From: Acidobacteriota bacterium
GTDB lineage: Bacteria; Acidobacteriota; Vicinamibacteria; Vicinamibacterales; JAHECP01
Reading direction: 5' to 3'
NCBI GenBank assembly: GCA_024641665.1
Contig: JAHECP010000040.1
Coordinates: 1-35,702, forward strand
DNA: 35,702 nucleotides
The notes below the pieces were generated by a model, which was given only the letters and a program-made list of their open reading frames with translations, was not told the origin of the DNA and did no database searches. The position numbers and the translations under genes were made by a program. Below, piece after piece: positions 31,472 to 35,702 of this stretch; position 1 is the first letter of the stretch; every line of letters starts with the position of its first letter.

Positions 31472-31507
31472 GCCGCCTTCGCGCGTCGCGCTTCGGCGGG
31501 CCAAGGC
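31472..31507. repeat. Copy 2 of the 36-bp dispersed GC-rich repeat
   Basis: Same orientation as copy 1 at 3564-3599, differing at 3 of 36 positions. It lies 12 nt from the hairpin at 31431-31459. Confidence 0.7.
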
Positions 31508-31577
31508 GCGGGGCCCGCAAGCGAGAGAGTGGAGTGGGCCGTTCGGGCCCCACGGAACGACCGAGCCAGGCGGGGTG

Positions 31578-31621
31578 CACCCCTCGACCTTGCTCGGGGT
31601 GCCCTGAGCACCGTCGAAGGG
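31578..31621. repeat. Imperfect inverted repeat, CCCTGAGC...GTCGAAGGG type
   Basis: CCCCTCGACCTTGCTCGGGG is followed by its near complement CCCTGAGCACCGTCGAAGGG. Sequences of this type are known as dispersed intergenic palindromes in many bacterial genomes. The remaining bases of the 31361-31678 gap hold no gene. Confidence 0.55.
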
Positions 31622-31678
31622 CAGGGGACCCCGCCGATCCAAAGGAAGACCGAGCCGGGGTATGGGGCGGAGCCCCAT

Positions 31679-33478
31679 CTAACGTTCGTGCGAGGGGATG
31701 AAGGTGATCGGGTGGCCCGCCGTGAAGGCCGGCACGAACAGGTCCGTGCGCGCGAAGCCGTCCATGTCCCGCCCGACCGGCAAGCCCAGGTAGTACAGCA
31801 CGGTGGGCGCGATGTCCACGACCGAGCCGCGCGGGAACTTGCCCTTCGCGACGCGCGCCCCGTAGGCGAGCAGGAACCCGTCGGGCGCCTCTTCGTGCGT
31901 GCCGCTCAGGTCCGGCGAGCCCAGCACGCGCGCCAGCAGCCGCTTGCCCGGCGTCACCGGCTGCATCCCGAACCCCGACACGACGAGCAGCAGGTCGTCG
32001 GGACCCAGCCCGGCCATCGCCCGGCCGACCTCGCCGTCGACGAAGCCGTAGTAGCGGTCCAGCACGTGCCCGAACTGGGCCCGTTCGGCGTCCGACACGT
32101 CGCCGAACGCCCGCGGCTCCGCGTAGCGGAGGTACATGTGCCCGGTGGTGTCGAGCCCCTGATACCGCACGGCCAGGAAGCTCACGTTGAACGCCTGGCG
32201 CGCGCGCTCGGCGATTTCGCCGTACATGCGGTCCCAGCGCTCGGGCCGCGAGCCGGGGGGCTCGTCGGCCGCCGGCGGCACCGGCGCGTTGGCCGGCAGA
32301 ATCTGCCGCGACGCCGGCTGCGCGGCGCTCGCGTACACGGCGCGCGCCAGCGGGATGAGGTCGGCCGGATAGGCCGCCTGCTCGGTGTCGCTGGGGATGG
32401 GGGAATCGGCCACCGTCTGGAACCGGTCGCTCACCATGAAGCCCCGCACCGGCCTCACCGGGTAGGTCCCGGGCCACCGCACGACGCCCACGTTCAGCCC
32501 GTACCGGCCGATGATGTCCCACAGCGGCAGGGCCCGCCAGTCGGCCGACGTGTGCGGGTCGGCCCGCACGAAGCCGAACTCGACCAGCCCCTGCGCGAAG
32601 CAGCCGTCCGGCAGCAGATCCACGGGCGCGTCCCCCGCCTGCACGCGGTAGGTGGCCGACGAGCGCACGCCGTTCTTCGGCGGGTACTTCCCGGTCGCCA
32701 CCGCGGCCCAGACCGGCTCGGCCTGCGTCGGACGGAGCGTGGCCAGGTCGATCGCGGCCCCGGTATCGAGGATGCGACCGAAGTTCGGGAAGCGCCCCTC
32801 GCTGACGCGGGGCCACAGATAGTCGAGCGAGGCGCCATCGAGCAGGATCAGCGTCACCCGCGGGACGCCGGCCGGGCGCGCCGGGCCCGTCACGCTGCCG
32901 CCCAGCTCGCGCGCGCCGAGCGGGCGGGGACTGCCCAGCCCGCGCGCGGCCAGCGGGAGCGCGAGCGATCCGGTCACGGCGATGGCGAGCAGCGTCGCGC
33001 TCACGGCGCTCCCCCGCCGCCCGAACGAGTAGCGCACGACGGCGATGGCCGTCAGCGCGACGGCCGACGCCGTGGTGGCGGTCGTGCCGAGCAGCATGCG
33101 ACGCGCGGTGTCGGCGTCGAGCGCCAGCGCGAAGCCGCGCACGTTGAGCCACATCAGGAACGACGCCGCGCCCGCGGTCAGCGCCATCATCCAGGCCAGC
33201 ACGCGCACGCTGATCCAGCCGGGTCCGAGCGGCCGGATCGCCAGCAGCTCGCGCAGCACGAAGAAGGCGTAGAAGAGCACCGTGAGGTTGACGCCGTAGA
33301 AGAGCAGCATCCGCGCGAACCAGCGCGCAACGCTCGGTGACAGCAGTGGCACCTGCGGGTTGAGCTGCAGCAGCAGCACCGTGAGGTACGCCGCGCCGAG
33401 CGCGGCGGCCAGCGCCGAGTTGGTGAGCATCCGGAGGTAGCGCATGCGACGACGGCGCGGGGCCGTCCGCTCCATCAT
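31679..33478 (-). CDS. Membrane-anchored alkaline-phosphatase-superfamily protein
   Basis: A 599-residue protein with about five membrane helices in the first 185 residues ([51 protein letters not shown] and others). An extracytoplasmic phosphodiesterase/nucleotide-pyrophosphatase-type domain follows. That domain has the metal Asp in [14 protein letters not shown], a probable nucleophile Thr in [58 protein letters not shown] (metal His), and [20 protein letters not shown]. The layout fits enzymes that add or remove phospho-groups on lipids or glycans, but the substrate is not known. Start: two adjacent ATGs at 33478 and 33475. It is divergent from pyrK with a 52-nt gap. Confidence 0.85.
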   Translation of the reverse strand: MMERTAPRRRRMRYLRMLTNSALAAALGAAYLTVLLLQLNPQVPLLSPSVARWFARMLLFYGVNLTVLFYAFFVLRELLAIRPLGPGWISVRVLAWMMALTAGAASFLMWLNVRGFALALDADTARRMLLGTTATTASAVALTAIAVVRYSFGRRGSAVSATLLAIAVTGSLALPLAARGLGSPRPLGARELGGSVTGPARPAGVPRVTLILLDGASLDYLWPRVSEGRFPNFGRILDTGAAIDLATLRPTQAEPVWAAVATGKYPPKNGVRSSATYRVQAGDAPVDLLPDGCFAQGLVEFGFVRADPHTSADWRALPLWDIIGRYGLNVGVVRWPGTYPVRPVRGFMVSDRFQTVADSPIPSDTEQAAYPADLIPLARAVYASAAQPASRQILPANAPVPPAADEPPGSRPERWDRMYGEIAERARQAFNVSFLAVRYQGLDTTGHMYLRYAEPRAFGDVSDAERAQFGHVLDRYYGFVDGEVGRAMAGLGPDDLLLVVSGFGMQPVTPGKRLLARVLGSPDLSGTHEEAPDGFLLAYGARVAKGKFPRGSVVDIAPTVLYYLGLPVGRDMDGFARTDLFVPAFTAGHPITFIPSHER

Positions 33479-33512
33479 ACCGCCCCGGCGCGCCCGCGGC
33501 CGTACGCGCTCC

Positions 33513-33521
33513 TGCTATACT
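33513..33521 (+). promoter_or_regulatory. Extended -10 promoter candidate for pyrKDF
   Basis: TGC then TATACT, ending 9 nt before the ATG of pyrK. The GGAGGT at 33525-33530 touches that ATG, which is too close for normal use, but is 6 nt from the GTG at 33537. Confidence 0.5.
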
Positions 33522-33530
33522 CCCGGAGGT

Positions 33531-34355
33531 ATGCCGGTGGATGTCGAGGCCGTCGTCCGCTCCAACACGCGCCTGTCGGACGACTACAACGTGGTGGCGC
33601 TCGACGCGCCGGCGGTCGCCGAGCGCGCGCGGCCGGGTCAGTTCGTCATGATCAAGCCCGCGCGCGGCACCGACCCGCTGCTGCGGCGCCCGTTCTCGAT
33701 CTTCGAGGTCGTCACCGGCAGCGACGGCCGTCCGGCGGGCCTCACGCTGCTCAACAAGCGAGTCGGCGTCGGCACGACCCTCCTCTACGAGGTGGAGCCG
33801 GGCCGGCGCGTCGCGTGTCTCGGTCCGCTCGGCCGCCCGTTCACGCTGGTCGATCCCCCCGCGGAGGCCTGGATGGTGGCGGGCGGCGTCGGCCTGGCCC
33901 CGTTCGCCACGCTCGCGGCCGCGCTGCGCGCGCGCGGCGTGCGGGCCGCGCTCTTCTACGGCGGGCGGCGCAACGCCGATCTCTTCTTCACGGATCGGTT
34001 CGCGCGGCTCGGCGTCGACCTCACGCTCGCGACCGAGGACGGCAGTCGCGGTCGCCGGGGCCTGGTCACGGCGCCGCTGGCCGAGGCGCTTGCGGCCCGG
34101 CCGGCCGCGCCGCCGCTCGCGCTCTACGCCTGCGGCCCGACGCCCATGATGCGCGAGGTGGCCCGGCTGGCCGCGGCCCACGGGCGCCGCGCCGAGGTCT
34201 CGCTCGAACAGGTCATGGGCTGCGGTCTGGGCGGCTGCTACAGCTGCGTCGTGCGCATCCGGCGCGGCGGCGGGACGCCGCACTTCGTCCGCTCGTGCGT
34301 CGAGGGACCCGTGTTCGACGCCGGCGACATCGTCTGGGAGGAGCTCGCGCCGTGA
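33531..34355 (+). CDS. pyrK: Dihydroorotate dehydrogenase B electron-transfer subunit
   Basis: FAD and [2Fe-2S] subunit that passes electrons from PyrD to NAD. The 274-residue protein has the FAD-binding RRPFSIFEV, the GPLGRPF region, NAD-binding VAGGVGLAPFATLA, FYGGRRNADLFF and YACGPTPMM. The C-terminal cluster has four Cys as GCGLGGCYSCVV and VRSCVEGPVF. ATG at 33531 directly touches the Shine-Dalgarno-like GGAGGT; GTG at 33537 would have normal spacing, so the true start may be two codons later unless the mRNA is leaderless. The gap to pyrD is 19 nt. Confidence 0.93.
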   Translation: MPVDVEAVVRSNTRLSDDYNVVALDAPAVAERARPGQFVMIKPARGTDPLLRRPFSIFEVVTGSDGRPAGLTLLNKRVGVGTTLLYEVEPGRRVACLGPLGRPFTLVDPPAEAWMVAGGVGLAPFATLAAALRARGVRAALFYGGRRNADLFFTDRFARLGVDLTLATEDGSRGRRGLVTAPLAEALAARPAAPPLALYACGPTPMMREVARLAAAHGRRAEVSLEQVMGCGLGGCYSCVVRIRRGGGTPHFVRSCVEGPVFDAGDIVWEELAP

Positions 34356-34374
34356 CGCGCCGGCGCGCCTGGTC

Positions 34375-35292
34375 ATGGATCTGTCCGTCTCGCTCGGTCC
34401 GCTGCGCCTGAAGAACCCGCTCATCGCGGCGAGCGGCTGCTTCGGCTACGGCGTCGAGTACGCCGACCTGGTGGACCTGTCGACGCTCGGCGCGGTGGCC
34501 GTGAAGGGCCTGTTCCTCGAGCCGCGCGAGGGGCATCCGCCGCCGCGCATCGTCGAGACGCCGTCGGGCATGCTGAACGCGATTGGCCTGCAGGGCATCG
34601 GCGTGCGGCGCTTCGTGGCCGAGATGATGCCCGACCTGCGGCGGCTGGGCGCCACGGTCATCGTGAACATCTGCGGGTCGACGCGCGACGAGTACGTCGA
34701 GCTCGCGCGCATCCTGTCGGACGTCGAGGGCGTCGCGGCGCTCGAGCTGAACATCTCCTGCCCGAACATCAAGGAGGGCGGCATCCAGTTCGGGTGCAGC
34801 CTGACCGGCACCCACGGCGTGGTGAGCGCGGTGCGCAAGGCGACCGCGCTGCCCGTCATCCCGAAGCTCACGCCGAACGTCACCGACGTGGCCGCGTTCG
34901 CCCGCGCCGCCGAGGAGGCGGGCGCCGACGCGGTGTCCCTCGTCAACACGTTCCTCGCGATGGCGATCGACGTGGAGACGCGCCGCCCGAAGCTGTCGAA
35001 CGTGATGGGCGGCCTGAGCGGCCCGGCCATCCGCCCGATCGCCGTGCGCATGGTCTACGAGTGCTTCCAGTCGACGCGCCTGCCGATCGTCGGGATGGGC
35101 GGCATCGCGAGCGCCGCCGACGCGCTCGAGTTCGCCATCGCGGGCGCCACCGCCGTGCAGGTCGGCACCGCCAACTTCGTCGACCCGCTCATCTGGACGA
35201 AGCTCCGGGCCGGCATCGAAGACTACCTCGGCCGCCACGGCCTGACGCGCTGGATGGACGTGGTCGGCACGCTCGACACCGCCGGACGATGA
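34375..35292 (+). CDS. pyrD: Dihydroorotate dehydrogenase, class 1B catalytic subunit
   Basis: FMN enzyme that oxidises dihydroorotate to orotate; with PyrK it forms the NAD-dependent class 1B enzyme. The 305-residue protein has the start [46 protein letters not shown], the catalytic base C129 in [14 protein letters not shown] (Cys marks class 1), [45 protein letters not shown] and the FMN phosphate site [12 protein letters not shown]. It fits class 1B because of the adjacent pyrK. Its stop overlaps the pyrF start (ATGA). Confidence 0.96.
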   Translation: MDLSVSLGPLRLKNPLIAASGCFGYGVEYADLVDLSTLGAVAVKGLFLEPREGHPPPRIVETPSGMLNAIGLQGIGVRRFVAEMMPDLRRLGATVIVNICGSTRDEYVELARILSDVEGVAALELNISCPNIKEGGIQFGCSLTGTHGVVSAVRKATALPVIPKLTPNVTDVAAFARAAEEAGADAVSLVNTFLAMAIDVETRRPKLSNVMGGLSGPAIRPIAVRMVYECFQSTRLPIVGMGGIASAADALEFAIAGATAVQVGTANFVDPLIWTKLRAGIEDYLGRHGLTRWMDVVGTLDTAGR

Positions 35293-35702
35293 CCGCCGCA
35301 GACCGGATTCTCGTCGCGCTCGACGTCGACACCCGCGTCCGGGCCCTCGAGCTGGCCGACGCGCTCCGCGGCGCGGTGGGCGGCTTCAAGATCGGCAGCC
35401 GGCTCTTCACGTCCGAGGGCCCCGGGATCGCGCGCGCGCTCGTCGAGCGCGGCGACCGGGTCTTCCTCGACCTGAAGTTCCACGACATCCCGACGACCGT
35501 GGCCGGCGCGGTCGCCGCCGCCACCGAGCTCGGCGTGTGGATGGTGAACGTGCACGCGTCGGGCGGCGAGGCGATGATGGCGGCCGCGCGCGACGCGGCG
35601 GCCGAGACGGCCGCGCGCCGCGGGACCCCGCCGCCGCTCGTCATCGCCGTTACCGTGCTCACGAGTCTGACGGCGGAGGCGCTCGCGGCGATCGGCCTCG
35701 CC
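35289..35702 (+). CDS. pyrF: Orotidine 5'-phosphate decarboxylase (3' partial)
   Basis: Last enzyme of UMP synthesis, decarboxylating OMP. The first 138 codons are present before the window ends. They show [35 protein letters not shown], the catalytic Lys/Asp motif [20 protein letters not shown] (Asp-x-Lys-x-x-Asp) and [12 protein letters not shown] at 35289 overlaps the pyrD stop by 4 nt, so pyrK, pyrD and pyrF are one operon. Confidence 0.93.
   Translation, partial: MTAADRILVALDVDTRVRALELADALRGAVGGFKIGSRLFTSEGPGIARALVERGDRVFLDLKFHDIPTTVAGAVAAATELGVWMVNVHASGGEAMMAAARDAAAETAARRGTPPPLVIAVTVLTSLTAEALAAIGLA

Noticed and set aside
31203-34424. A minus-strand frame open for more than 1000 codons
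   Set aside because: It overlaps pyrR's leader, the phosphatase-like gene and pyrK in other frames, and its translation is Arg/Ala-rich low complexity without motifs; it is a product of high GC.

Overview
The window is very GC-rich chromosomal DNA from a bacterium with a Gram-negative type of envelope (TolC-type efflux protein, RseP, LPS-type glycosyltransferases). The kinase/TPR-style first gene, the secreted dipeptidyl-peptidase, the TIGR02757 protein and abundant C-rich heptamer repeats between genes suggest Acidobacteriota, possibly Vicinamibacteria. That placement is inference from gene style, not from a phylogenetic marker.

Left part (1-13683): the end of a TolB-like/TPR protein, a small unknown protein, hemL (tetrapyrrole synthesis), a glycine-zipper envelope protein and ispG. 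A minus-strand run follows in transcription order truA, uppS, cdsA, dxr, rseP, an unknown secreted protein and a MATE transporter. ispG and dxr make isoprenoid precursors, uppS turns them into the C55 lipid carrier, cdsA makes CDP-diacylglycerol, and rseP does regulated intramembrane proteolysis.

Middle (13684-19753): an accessory island between truA and pyrE that I read as a decayed chromosomal integron. It has an IntI-type integrase that lost about 73 internal residues, including the IntI-specific segment and the catalytic lysine. Downstream lie a candidate Pc promoter and attI-like core, then three attC-like hairpins that define minus-strand cassettes. The cargo is a DUF4258 two-gene module, a DUF1801 protein fused to a stump of an AHSA1/SRPBCC gene, and a RelE/Phd toxin-antitoxin pair with its own palindromic operator. 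An IS91-family element, whose companion tyrosine recombinase carries two in-frame amber codons, sits between platform and cassettes. The same 16-bp sequence plus related C-rich repeats flank the island on both sides. The integrase lies in the same orientation as the cassettes, the unusual 'inverted' layout.

Right part (19754-35702): pyrE, a DPP-IV-like peptidase, a TolC-family protein, two glycosyltransferases, and then most of de novo pyrimidine synthesis in two divergent blocks. The minus-strand block is pyrR-pyrB-pyrC-(second orotate-PRTase-like gene)-TIGR02757, with overlapping start/stop codons and a convincing PyrR-binding RNA hairpin in its leader. The plus-strand block is pyrK-pyrD-pyrF, with pyrF cut by the window end. 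A membrane-bound alkaline-phosphatase-superfamily protein lies between the blocks.

Two window-wide patterns stand out. Short, roughly 7-bp-period repeats in several sequence families fill many intergenic gaps, often as inverted halves. Several first genes have an extended -10 box (TGn then TATACT-like) so close to the start codon that the mRNA should be leaderless or nearly so. No rRNA, tRNA or CRISPR array was seen.
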